Assembly: GCA_035637655.1 (NCBI GenBank)
Contig: DASPWT010000123.1
Span: 1 to 35,487 of the forward strand
Length of the DNA: 35,487 nt
Direction: 5' to 3'
Source of the DNA: VBDM01 sp035637655
Lineage (GTDB): Bacteria > Pseudomonadota > Gammaproteobacteria > Burkholderiales > SG8-39
Position numbers and translations under genes: made by a program. The notes below the pieces were generated by a model. It ran no database searches. It saw nothing but the letters and a program-made list of their open reading frames with translations, and was not told the DNA's origin. Positions 1 through 7,666 of the stretch are shown here, one piece after another; within the stretch, counting starts at the first letter, position 1, and every line of letters starts with the position of its first letter.

Positions 1-269
1 AGCGGGCTCGTGCCGGCCCGCTCGGTGCCTTCGTGGCGCAGCACGTCGTAGGCCGCGGGCGACAGTCGCTTCTTCCATTCGGCGTCCGGGAGCTTGAGCG
101 GTTCCGCGCTCGCGGCCACGTCCGCTCCTTCGGCAAGCAGGGTTTTCCAGTTCTTTTGCAGGTCTTCCACTTTCACGGCTCCTTTCGCGGACTTCTGTCC
201 CCATCCTGTGGCACCGAAACCCGCCAGAGACAGTGCCGTCAAACCTCTCAACCAGTTGCGACGATCCAT
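1..269 (-). CDS. msrB: Peptide methionine-R-sulfoxide reductase MsrB, exported, N-terminal part only
   Basis: The gene runs off the left edge, so only the first 89 residues are visible. It starts at ATG 267-269, preceded by a strong GGAGG. The N-terminus (MDRRNWLRGL, then a short hydrophobic stretch) looks like a Tat or Sec signal, so the protein probably acts in the periplasm. Near residues 68-89 it reads KKRLSPAAYDVLRHEGTERA, the characteristic opening of the MsrB fold, whose family reduces methionine-R-sulfoxide in damaged proteins. The catalytic Cys and zinc-binding CxxC motifs would lie beyond the edge and cannot be checked. It is divergent from the thiolase gene. The assignment rests on one motif block plus the signal peptide. 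Confidence 0.8.
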   Translation of the reverse strand, partial: MDRRNWLRGLTALSLAGFGATGWGQKSAKGAVKVEDLQKNWKTLLAEGADVAASAEPLKLPDAEWKKRLSPAAYDVLRHEGTERAGTSP

Positions 270-334
270 TTTTTTCCTCCGTAAGCTCGCAGTATAGACT
301 GGCCGGGGCACGCCTGGCCGGGGTTCCCGATCCA

Positions 335-1627
335 ATGGATAATGACGGCACCATGAACGCTCACGAACTCTGGCTCGCCGCGGGCCTGCGCACGCCGTTC
401 GCTCGCGTGGACGGCCCGCTCGCGCGGCTCGATGCGGTCGAGCTCTCGCTGCCGGTCGTGCGCGCGATGACCGGATCGCAGCCCGCCATAAAACCGGACC
501 TGGTCGTCTGGGGGACGGTGATTCCCAACCTCGGCTACTCGAACATCGCGCGCGAGGTGCAGATCGAGTCGGGCCTCGACCAGACCATCCCGGCGTTTTC
601 CACGGTGCTCGCCTGCTCGACTAGCATGGTCGCGGCGTTCGAGGCGGCAGGAATGCTCGGGCACGGCGGCAAGGAGCTCGCGCTCGTCGGGGGCGTGGAG
701 AGCATGAGCCGCGTGCAGATCGGGCTTTCGCAGAATTTTTCCGACTGGCTGAGGCGCTTTTCGCAGGCGCGCTCGACGCTGCAGCGCGTTGCGCTGTTCA
801 AGAACCTGCGGGCGCGCGACATCCGCCTGCACATTCTTGCGGTGGCCAACCGCGCCACCGGCAAGAGCATGGGCGAGCACTGCGAGGAAATGGCCAAGAG
901 CTGGAACGTCGCGCGCGATTCCCAGGACAAGATTGCGCTGGCCAGCCACCAGAGGGCCCTCGCGGGCCAGAAATCCGGATTCTTCGACGATCTGATCGTT
1001 CCGGTCGAGGGCATGTCGCGCGACGGTTTTCCGCGCGCGGACACGAGCCTCGAGCGCCTGGCGAAGCTGCAGCCGGCCTTCGACAGAAAGAGCGGCAAGG
1101 GCACGATCACCGCGGGGAACGCATCGCCGCTCACCGACGGCGCGGCGGGTCTGTGGGTGGCCACCGGCGCGGGGATCAAACGCCTGCCCGGCTCCGTCCC
1201 GCGCGCGCGCCTTGTCGATTGGGAGGTCGCGGCAGTGAACGTCTTCACCGAGGGATTGCTCATGGCGCCCGCGTACGCGATTCCGCGCATGCTCGCGCGA
1301 AACGGCCTCGCCTACGGCGACATCGCGCTGTGGGAGATCCACGAGGCGTTCGCCGCGCAGGTGCTGTGCAACGTCGCCGCGCTGGAGAGCGCGAGCTTCC
1401 GGCGCGAGAAGGCGGGCGTGGAAGCGAACCCCGGCGAGTTTCCGTGGGAGCGGCTCAATCCGCACGGCGGCTCGGTCGCGCTCGGCCATCCGTTCGGCGC
1501 GACCGGCGCGCGCATCCTCTCGCAGGCGGTGAAGGAGCTGGCCGCGATGGCCAAAGGAAGCCGGGCCGTGGTGAGCATCTGCGCGGACGGGGGGCTGGGC
1601 ACCGTGGCGCTGCTCCAGGCACAATGA
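335..1627 (+). CDS. Thiolase family protein (acetyl-CoA C-acyltransferase, FadI/FadA-like)
   Basis: A 430-residue protein if started at ATG 335; an in-frame ATG at 353 is equally possible because neither has a clear ribosome-binding site. Thiolase hallmarks are in order: the nucleophilic Cys94 in VLACSTSM, GGVESMSR, the substrate-loop motif NASPLTDGAAG, HEAFAAQ, the active-site His in NPHGGSVALGHPFGATGAR, and a C-terminal SICADGGLG holding the second catalytic Cys. The family cleaves 3-ketoacyl-CoA with CoA, or condenses acyl-CoAs. The length and the NASPLTDGAA block fit the FadI-type rather than the short biosynthetic type. Its stop overlaps the start of the MlaF-like gene by ATGA, an unusual partner. 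No fadJ/fadB-like gene is nearby, so the substrate chain length is unknown. Confidence 0.9.
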   Translation: MDNDGTMNAHELWLAAGLRTPFARVDGPLARLDAVELSLPVVRAMTGSQPAIKPDLVVWGTVIPNLGYSNIAREVQIESGLDQTIPAFSTVLACSTSMVAAFEAAGMLGHGGKELALVGGVESMSRVQIGLSQNFSDWLRRFSQARSTLQRVALFKNLRARDIRLHILAVANRATGKSMGEHCEEMAKSWNVARDSQDKIALASHQRALAGQKSGFFDDLIVPVEGMSRDGFPRADTSLERLAKLQPAFDRKSGKGTITAGNASPLTDGAAGLWVATGAGIKRLPGSVPRARLVDWEVAAVNVFTEGLLMAPAYAIPRMLARNGLAYGDIALWEIHEAFAAQVLCNVAALESASFRREKAGVEANPGEFPWERLNPHGGSVALGHPFGATGARILSQAVKELAAMAKGSRAVVSICADGGLGTVALLQAQ

Positions 1628-2445
1628 CAGTCGAAATGAACTCCGCCACGGAAAATCTCGTCGAGATCTCCGGCGTCGAATTCTCCTACGGTCCGAGGAA
1701 ACTCTTGAAGGGCCTGAGCCTCAGGATTCCGCGCGGCAAGCTCGTTGCGATCCTGGGCGCAAGCGGCTCGGGGAAATCGACCCTGCTTCGCCTGATCGGC
1801 GGCCAGGCGAAACCGGACCTCGGCACCGTCAAGGTCGCGGGCAAAACGGTCCATGAGCTCGACACGCACGCCCTGTACGCGCTGCGCCGCAAGATGAGGA
1901 TGATGTTCCAGGCGGGGGGGCTTTTCACCGACATGTCGGTGTTCGAGAACATCGCCTTCCCGATGCGCGAGCACACCGAGCTCCCCGAGAGCGTGCTGCG
2001 CAGGATCGTGCTGATGAAGCTGCACGCAGTCGGCCTGCGCGGCACGCAGGCCCTGACGCCAAGCGAGCTCTCCGGGGGGATGGCGCGCCGCGTCGCGCTC
2101 GCGCGCGCGATCGCGATGGATCCGATGCTCGCGATGTACGACGAGCCCTTCGGCGGGCTCGATCCCATTTCGATCAACGTGATCGCGAATCTCATCCGGC
2201 AGCTGAACGATTCGCTAGGCGCGACTTCCATCGTGGTGAGCTACGACGTGAGCGAGGCGGTGAAGCTCGTCGACTACGTGTATGTAATCGCCGACGGCGT
2301 GGTCGCGGGCGAAGGAACCCCCGATGAGATGCTCGGCTCGAAGGATCCCTACGTGCACCAGTTCATGCACGCGCAGCCCGACGGGCCGATCGCGTTTCAC
2401 TATCCCGGGCGGCCGATCGGCGAGGAACTCGGGGTGAGAGGCTAG
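1624..2445 (+). CDS. mlaF: ABC transporter ATP-binding protein, MlaF type (phospholipid trafficking)
   Basis: A 273-residue ATPase. Visible motifs are Walker A GASGSGKST (residues 45-53), Q-loop Gln96 in MMFQAGGLFTDMSVFENIAFP, signature LSGGM (149-153) and Walker B MLAMYDEP (168-175). The Q-loop block and the C-terminal tail (DGPIAFHYPGRP) are typical of MlaF, the ATPase of the inner-membrane MlaFEDB complex that moves phospholipids between the two membranes. Two things are odd. No mlaE, mlaD, mlaC or mlaB gene follows; a convergent Bug gene does. The switch (H-loop) position reads VVSYDVSE, with Tyr207 where MlaF proteins normally have His. It is translationally coupled to the thiolase. It could be a paralogue using permease parts encoded elsewhere, or an impaired ATPase. 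Confidence 0.85.
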   Translation: MTVEMNSATENLVEISGVEFSYGPRKLLKGLSLRIPRGKLVAILGASGSGKSTLLRLIGGQAKPDLGTVKVAGKTVHELDTHALYALRRKMRMMFQAGGLFTDMSVFENIAFPMREHTELPESVLRRIVLMKLHAVGLRGTQALTPSELSGGMARRVALARAIAMDPMLAMYDEPFGGLDPISINVIANLIRQLNDSLGATSIVVSYDVSEAVKLVDYVYVIADGVVAGEGTPDEMLGSKDPYVHQFMHAQPDGPIAFHYPGRPIGEELGVRG

Positions 2446-2473
2446 TCCCGCTAGTGGATCGAGGCCCGCCGCC

Positions 2474-3430
2474 TCAGTCGGCCCGGATGTTCTTCTCGCG
2501 GATGACCTTGCCCCATTTCACCGTCTCGGACTTGATGAGTTCTCCGAACTGCTCCGGTGTGCTCGCGACGATCTCGGCGCTTTGCACGTCGAATTTCTCC
2601 CTCATGTCCGGGGCGGCGAGGATTCTCGCGAGCGTACCGTTGAGCCTGTCGATGACCGGGCGCGGCGTGCCCGCCGGCGCGATCAGCCCGACCCAGGAAG
2701 TCGTCTCGAAGCCGGGATAGAAATCCGCGATCGTCGGCAGGTCGGGGAAATGCGGCGAGCGCTGCCGGCCGCTCGTGGCCAGGCCTACGAGCCTGCCCGA
2801 ACGGACGTTCTGCCCGATCGCACCGCCCGCCTGGATGAGCATGACCTGCACCGTGCCCGCGACCAGATCGTTGATCGCCGGCCCGCCGCCCTTGTAATGG
2901 ACCGCTTCCAGCTCGATTCCGGCCGTTTCCTTGAGGAGCTCGAATGCGAGGCGGCTGGAGGAGGCGGGGCCCGCCGAGCCGTAGTTCAGCTTCGCGCCGT
3001 TCGCTTTTGCATAGGCGACGAACTCGGGGACCGTCTTCACTTTGAGGCTCGGATGCACGACGAGAATCTGCGGATAGCGCGTGAGCAGCATGACGGGCGC
3101 AAAATCCTTCACCACGTCGTAGGGCAGCTCCCTGTACATGTGCGGGTTGGAGGCGAAGGTGTCGAAAGTCATCATGATCGCGTAGCCGTCCGCGGGCGAT
3201 TTCGCGAGCTGCGCGGTGCCGACGATGCCGCCGGAGGCGACGCGGTTCTCGACGATGAACGGCTGCCCGAGCGCCTCTGCGAGCTTGGGCGCGACCAGCC
3301 GCGCGGCGACGTCGGACGCGCCCCCGGGACTGGAGGGGACGAACACGTGCACCGGCTTCGATGGATAGTCCTGAGCCGCGCCCTGGGATGCGAGCAAGGC
3401 GGCGAGCAGGGCAAGCGCGGCTCTCGGCAT
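2474..3430 (-). CDS. Bug-family substrate-binding protein of a tripartite tricarboxylate transporter (TctC-like)
   Basis: A 318-residue exported protein with a Sec signal (MPRAALALLAALLASQGAAQ) and the Bug-family start DYPSKPVHVFVPSSPGGASDVAAR. Other family blocks are IVENRVASGGIVGT, ADGYAIMM, FAPVMLLTRYPQILVV, LNYGSAG, VHYKGGGPAINDL, LPTIADFYPGFETTSWVGLIAPAGTP and a C-terminal KWGKVIREKNI. The start at ATG 3428-3430 is supported by AGGAGG just upstream. Bug proteins bind small carboxylates or aromatic acids in the periplasm; the ligand cannot be told from sequence. No tctA/tctB membrane genes are present, as is common for the expanded Bug family of Burkholderiales. It is transcribed divergently from the amidohydrolase, which may suggest a shared substrate. 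Confidence 0.9.
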   Translation of the reverse strand: MPRAALALLAALLASQGAAQDYPSKPVHVFVPSSPGGASDVAARLVAPKLAEALGQPFIVENRVASGGIVGTAQLAKSPADGYAIMMTFDTFASNPHMYRELPYDVVKDFAPVMLLTRYPQILVVHPSLKVKTVPEFVAYAKANGAKLNYGSAGPASSSRLAFELLKETAGIELEAVHYKGGGPAINDLVAGTVQVMLIQAGGAIGQNVRSGRLVGLATSGRQRSPHFPDLPTIADFYPGFETTSWVGLIAPAGTPRPVIDRLNGTLARILAAPDMREKFDVQSAEIVASTPEQFGELIKSETVKWGKVIREKNIRAD

Positions 3431-3454
3431 GCGTGACCTCCTGTGAATCGCGAT

Positions 3455-3484
3455 TTTATATAAAAAGTCGTGCGAACAGATAAA
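3455..3484 (-). promoter_or_regulatory. Possible promoter for the Bug gene in an AT-rich divergent spacer
   Basis: The 143-bp spacer between the Bug gene and the amidohydrolase holds an unusually AT-rich patch. Read on the minus strand it gives a -10-like TATAAA (3460-3455) 25 nt before the Bug start codon, with a weak -35-like TTTATC 18 bp upstream. Only the -10 is close to consensus. Confidence 0.3.
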
Positions 3485-3573
3485 GTAGGCGACAATATTC
3501 GCCCCTTGATCGGGGCCTGGCCGTCGCCGCGGGCCTCGAAACCTCGAGACCTACTCGTTCGGAGAAGCGCTCC

Positions 3574-5232
3574 GTGAAAAAAGCAATTCGCGTTGTTGCG
3601 GCCCTGTGGCTTTCCGCGATTGCGTCCGCATTCGCGGCCGACCCCGCCGATACGATCTTCGTGAACGGCAGGATCGTCACGGTCGACGACAGTTTCACCA
3701 TCGCTCAAGGCGTCGCGATCCGGGGCGAGCGCATCGTTGCGGTCGGCAATAATGCCGATGTGCTCGAGCTCCAGGGCCGCGGCACGAAGGTGATCGACCT
3801 CAAGAAGCAGACCGTGATCCCGGGGTTGATCGACAATCACGCCCACTTCATCCGCGCGCCCGAGCACGAAGAGATGCGGCTGGATGGGGTCGCTTCGCGC
3901 AAACGGGCGCTCGAAATGCTCGCCGAGCGCGTGCGCGCAGCGCGTCCCGGCGAATGGATCGTGACGCTCGGCGGCTGGTCGGAGGAGCAGTTCACCGACG
4001 AGCCGCGCGGGTTTCCGCTCGAGGAGCTCGACCGCATCGCGCCAGCCAACCCGGTCGTGCTGCAAGCCGTGTACAACCAGAGCTATCTCAATACCGCCGC
4101 GCTGAAGGCGGCCGGGATCGACGCAGGCACCCCCGACCCGCGCGGCGGCCGGATCGAAAAGAACGCAGGCGGCAACCCGACCGGCGTCGTGCGGGGCGCG
4201 GGCGGCGTCGCCTACGTCGCGGCGAAGATTCCCCTTCCGGACAGGCAGCAGTGGCTCGCGAACGTTCGCAAGTTCGTCTCCGGGCTGAACGCGATGGGCA
4301 TCACCGCCTGGTACGACGCGGGCGGGCGCGGCATGAGCGAGAAGCACTACGAGGCCTACAAGGCCCTCGCCGATCGCGGCGAGCTGAACGCGCGCGCGTT
4401 CTGGACCACGATCCGCCAGCCCGCGACGCCCGCGGAAGTGGACAAGGTGATCGCCGAAATTCATCAGCACACGCCGTTCCAAGGGAGCGATACCTTCGAC
4501 AACATCGGCTGGGGCGAGTCCGTCTATCAGCCCGCCACGACCAACCTGCTGCGCAACGACTTCGTCGTCAAGCCCGAGGACATGCGCGAAGTGCGCCGCA
4601 TCGCCCAGGCGATCGCCGAAAGCGGAATGTTCCTGAACGCCCACGTCGAGATGGAAAACGCGATCGATGCCTATCTCGGCGAGTTCGAAGCGATCAACAA
4701 GGTCGAGCCGATCAAGGGGCTGCGCTGGGCGTTTTCGCACCTCGACCAGGTGACCGACGTGCAGCTTGCGCGCATGAAGCGGCTCGGCATGGTCGCGGGA
4801 CTGCACAGCCGGCCGCTCATCCAGGGCGCGCTCATGCACAAGGTGCACGGCGGGCGCGCGTGGGACATGCCTCCGTTCAGGCGCGTGCAGGCGAGCGGCA
4901 TCGTCTGGGGGCTCGGGTCTGACGCCACTGCCGTGACGACCTCCAACCCTTTCTACACGCTCTGGTTCGCGGTGACCGGACGCATGGTCGGCGGACGCCA
5001 GGTGAACCGCCAGACGGTTTCGCGCGAGCAGGCGCTGATCGCGCACACGCGCAGCAACGCGCGCTTCATCTTCCAGGAAAGCAATCTCGGTTCGATCCAG
5101 CCGGGCAAGTACGCGGACCTGCTGGTGCTCGACCGCGACTATTTCGCGGTGCCCGCGGTGCAGATCAGGGACATCAAACCCACCATGACCCTGGTCGGCG
5201 GAAAAATCGTCTATCAGGCCGGGGGAACCTAG
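3574..5232 (+). CDS. Exported amidohydrolase, YtcJ-like (amidohydrolase family 3)
   Basis: A 552-residue protein starting at GTG 3574, with GGAG at 3561-3564. Residues 1-22 form a Sec signal (MKKAIRVVAALWLSAIASAFAA), so it is probably periplasmic. The metal-dependent hydrolase core is visible: His89 and His91 in IDNHAHF, later histidines in NAHVEMEN and FSHLDQVT, and an Asp in WGLGSDATAV. The beta-sandwich parts flank it (IFVNGRIVTVDD at the start; GKYADLLVLDRDYF and VGGKIVYQ at the end). YtcJ-type enzymes hydrolyse amides such as N-substituted formamides; the substrate here is unknown. The next gene, a molybdenum hydroxylase subunit, follows after 42 bp and may be co-transcribed. Confidence 0.88.
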   Translation: MKKAIRVVAALWLSAIASAFAADPADTIFVNGRIVTVDDSFTIAQGVAIRGERIVAVGNNADVLELQGRGTKVIDLKKQTVIPGLIDNHAHFIRAPEHEEMRLDGVASRKRALEMLAERVRAARPGEWIVTLGGWSEEQFTDEPRGFPLEELDRIAPANPVVLQAVYNQSYLNTAALKAAGIDAGTPDPRGGRIEKNAGGNPTGVVRGAGGVAYVAAKIPLPDRQQWLANVRKFVSGLNAMGITAWYDAGGRGMSEKHYEAYKALADRGELNARAFWTTIRQPATPAEVDKVIAEIHQHTPFQGSDTFDNIGWGESVYQPATTNLLRNDFVVKPEDMREVRRIAQAIAESGMFLNAHVEMENAIDAYLGEFEAINKVEPIKGLRWAFSHLDQVTDVQLARMKRLGMVAGLHSRPLIQGALMHKVHGGRAWDMPPFRRVQASGIVWGLGSDATAVTTSNPFYTLWFAVTGRMVGGRQVNRQTVSREQALIAHTRSNARFIFQESNLGSIQPGKYADLLVLDRDYFAVPAVQIRDIKPTMTLVGGKIVYQAGGT

Positions 5233-5274
5233 TACTCGCCGCTGGGGCTTGGGAACGGTGACGACAACCCCATC

Positions 5275-7617
5275 GTGAACGCAGGAATCGGAACGCCGGT
5301 CCTCCGGAAGGAGGACGCGCGCCTCCTCACCGGCAACGGCCGCTTCAGCGACGACCTCGAGCTTCCCGGCCGGGCCTACGCCGTCATGGTGCGCTCGCCG
5401 CACGCGCACGCGCGCATCGCGGGAATCGACCCGGCGCGAGCGCTCGCCGCGCCCGGCGTCCTCGCCGTGCTCACCGGCGCGGATTTCCTCAAGGACGGCC
5501 TGAGGGCCATTCCGCACCGGCCGTTTTCGCTGAGCCCGCCCGACATCCGTCTCGCGAACCGCGACGGCTCGGAGATCTTCATCGCGCCTCACTACGCATT
5601 GCCTGCGGACAAGGCGCGATTCGTCGGCGAGGCGGTCGCCATGGTCGTTGCCGAATCGGTTCAGGCGGCCAAGGACGCGGCGGAGCTCGTGCGCGTCGAC
5701 TACGAGGCGCTGCCCCCGGTAGCGAACGCCGAAGCCGCAGGGCGCACCGGTTCACCACTCGTGTGGGAGGAAAGAGGCTCCAATGTGTGCATCGATGCGG
5801 ATGTAGGCGATCCCGCGGCGACCGAGGTGGCCTTCGCTCGTGCCGCGCATGTGGTGCGGCTCGAGACCTGGGTGCGGCGCGTGACGGGGGTACCGATGGA
5901 GCCGCGCGCCGCGGTAGGCGCCTACGACGCGGCCACGAATCGCTATACGCTGCACGCGGGCAGCGGCGGCGTGGTGCGCCAGAAGCGCGAACTCGCGTGG
6001 ATCCTCGGCGTCGAGGAGGACGCGGTGCGGGTGGTCGCGCACGACGTCGGCGGCAACTTCGGCACGAAGAACAGTTTCTTTCCGGAGTTCGCGCTGGTCG
6101 CCTGGGCCGCGAAGCGCCTGGGCCGCCCGGTGAAATGGACTTGCGAGCGCCAGGAGGCCTTTCTTTCCGACTACCAGGGGCGCGATCTGACCGTGGCCGC
6201 AGAACTCGCGCTCGACGCGCAGGGGAATTTTCTCGCGTTGCGCTCCTCGAACCTGAGCAACGCCGGCGCGCATTCCGCCTCTCACGTGCCACTCTCCAAA
6301 GGCGCGTCGATCATGACGAGCGTGTACCGGATCCCCGCCGCGCACGTGCGCGCACTAGCGGTCCTCAGCAACACGCCGCCCACGACGCCCTATCGCAGCG
6401 CAGGCCGGCCCGAGGTGATCTTCGTCCTCGAGCGGCTGATCGACCTCGCGGCCCTGCATCACGGATTCGACCGGGTGGAGCTGCGGCGGCGCAATCTGAT
6501 CCCGGAATCGGCGCTGCCTTTTGCGAATCCGCTCGGACTCACTTACGACAGCGGCGCATACGGAAAAGCGATGGCCGCGGCGCTGGCGCTCGGCGACTGG
6601 AGCGGTTTTCCTGCGCGACGCGACTGCGCGCGCAGGCGCGGGCGTTTGCGCGGCATCGGGATGGCGAACTACGTGGAGGTGACCTCGGGCTTTCCGACCG
6701 AGCGCGTGGAGATCACCGTGCGGCCGGAAGGCCGCGTCGATGCCGTGATCGGAACGCTCTCGAGCGGCCAGGGTCACGAGACCAGCTTCGCGCAGCTGCT
6801 CGTCGAATGGCTCGGCGTTCCTCTCGGGTGCGTGCGGCTCGTCACCGGCGACACGGACGTGGTCTCGGAGGGCGGCGGGTCGCACTCGGGCCGATCGATG
6901 CGGCTTGCCAGCATCGTCATCAGCAAGGCTTCGGAAGCCGTGGTCGCAAAGGGAAAGGAGATCGCCGCGCACGTCCTCGAGGCGGCGCAAGCGGACATCG
7001 AATTCCACGCAGGACATTTCAGGGTGAAGGGAACGGATCGCTCGATCGGGATCTTCGAGGTTGCGGCCGCCGCGCTCGGTGACGGCGTGCCCGAAGCACT
7101 GCGCGGACCGCTCGCCGCCGAGCATACCGAGACCGTTCGCGTCGGCGGGTTTCCCTACGGGTGCCAGGTGTGCGAAGTGGAAGTGGACCCCGAAACGGGC
7201 GTCGTGGAAGTCGTTCGCCTTGCCGCGGTCGACGACGTCGGCCGCGCGATCAATCCGCTCATTCTCCACGGGCAGACCCACGGCGGAATCGCGCAAGGCG
7301 TCGGCCAGGCGCTGCTCGAGGAATGCCGTTACGACGCCGAGTCGGGGCAGCTGCTGTCGGCTTCTTTCATGGATTACGCGATGCCGAGGGCGGATTGCTT
7401 CCCCGGGTTTGCGACCCAGTTGAGCGAAGTACCTTCCACGACCCACCCTCTCGGCATCCGCGCCGGAGGTGAAGGCGGCACGACGCCCGCGCTCGCCGCG
7501 GTCATCAATGCAATCGTGGACGCGCTCGCGGAATTGGGCGTCACGCACATCGAGATGCCGGCGACGCCGGAGCGCGTCTGGCGCGCCATCCGCGCGGCTC
7601 GCGAACGCAGCGGCTGA
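5275..7617 (+). CDS. Xanthine dehydrogenase/CoxL-family molybdopterin-binding subunit, without partner subunits
   Basis: A 780-residue large subunit starting at GTG 5275. The start GIGTPVLRKEDARLLTGNGRFSDD and the later GGNFGTKN, YRSAGRPE, SSGQGHETSFAQ, GDTDVVSEGGGSHSGRS and the C-terminal GIRAGGEGGTTPA blocks are molybdenum-hydroxylase cofactor-binding and active-site motifs, including the catalytic Glu of GGEGG. Family members hydroxylate aldehydes, purines, CO or aromatic heterocycles using water. They normally need an FAD subunit and a 2Fe-2S subunit, and neither is encoded on either side here. The active-site loop lacks the Cys-containing motif of true CO dehydrogenase. Either the partners are encoded elsewhere or it uses another electron acceptor. 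It sits 42 bp after the amidohydrolase gene and converges on the hydantoinase-like gene. Confidence 0.88.
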   Translation: MNAGIGTPVLRKEDARLLTGNGRFSDDLELPGRAYAVMVRSPHAHARIAGIDPARALAAPGVLAVLTGADFLKDGLRAIPHRPFSLSPPDIRLANRDGSEIFIAPHYALPADKARFVGEAVAMVVAESVQAAKDAAELVRVDYEALPPVANAEAAGRTGSPLVWEERGSNVCIDADVGDPAATEVAFARAAHVVRLETWVRRVTGVPMEPRAAVGAYDAATNRYTLHAGSGGVVRQKRELAWILGVEEDAVRVVAHDVGGNFGTKNSFFPEFALVAWAAKRLGRPVKWTCERQEAFLSDYQGRDLTVAAELALDAQGNFLALRSSNLSNAGAHSASHVPLSKGASIMTSVYRIPAAHVRALAVLSNTPPTTPYRSAGRPEVIFVLERLIDLAALHHGFDRVELRRRNLIPESALPFANPLGLTYDSGAYGKAMAAALALGDWSGFPARRDCARRRGRLRGIGMANYVEVTSGFPTERVEITVRPEGRVDAVIGTLSSGQGHETSFAQLLVEWLGVPLGCVRLVTGDTDVVSEGGGSHSGRSMRLASIVISKASEAVVAKGKEIAAHVLEAAQADIEFHAGHFRVKGTDRSIGIFEVAAAALGDGVPEALRGPLAAEHTETVRVGGFPYGCQVCEVEVDPETGVVEVVRLAAVDDVGRAINPLILHGQTHGGIAQGVGQALLEECRYDAESGQLLSASFMDYAMPRADCFPGFATQLSEVPSTTHPLGIRAGGEGGTTPALAAVINAIVDALAELGVTHIEMPATPERVWRAIRAARERSG

Positions 7618-7666
7618 GCGGAGGGGCGGCCGCGATGCAGGGCTCTCGGGCCCGACCGCCGCGCGC

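Noticed and set aside
248..1624. Antisense open frame of 458 codons opposite the thiolase
   Set aside because: It shadows a gene with complete thiolase motifs; its translation is Arg/Ala/His-rich with no recognisable domain. GC-rich codon bias makes long antisense frames common.
3172..5592. Antisense open frame of 806 codons opposite the amidohydrolase
   Set aside because: The sequence is Arg/Asp/His-rich and without domains; it covers the real gene and the divergent promoter region.
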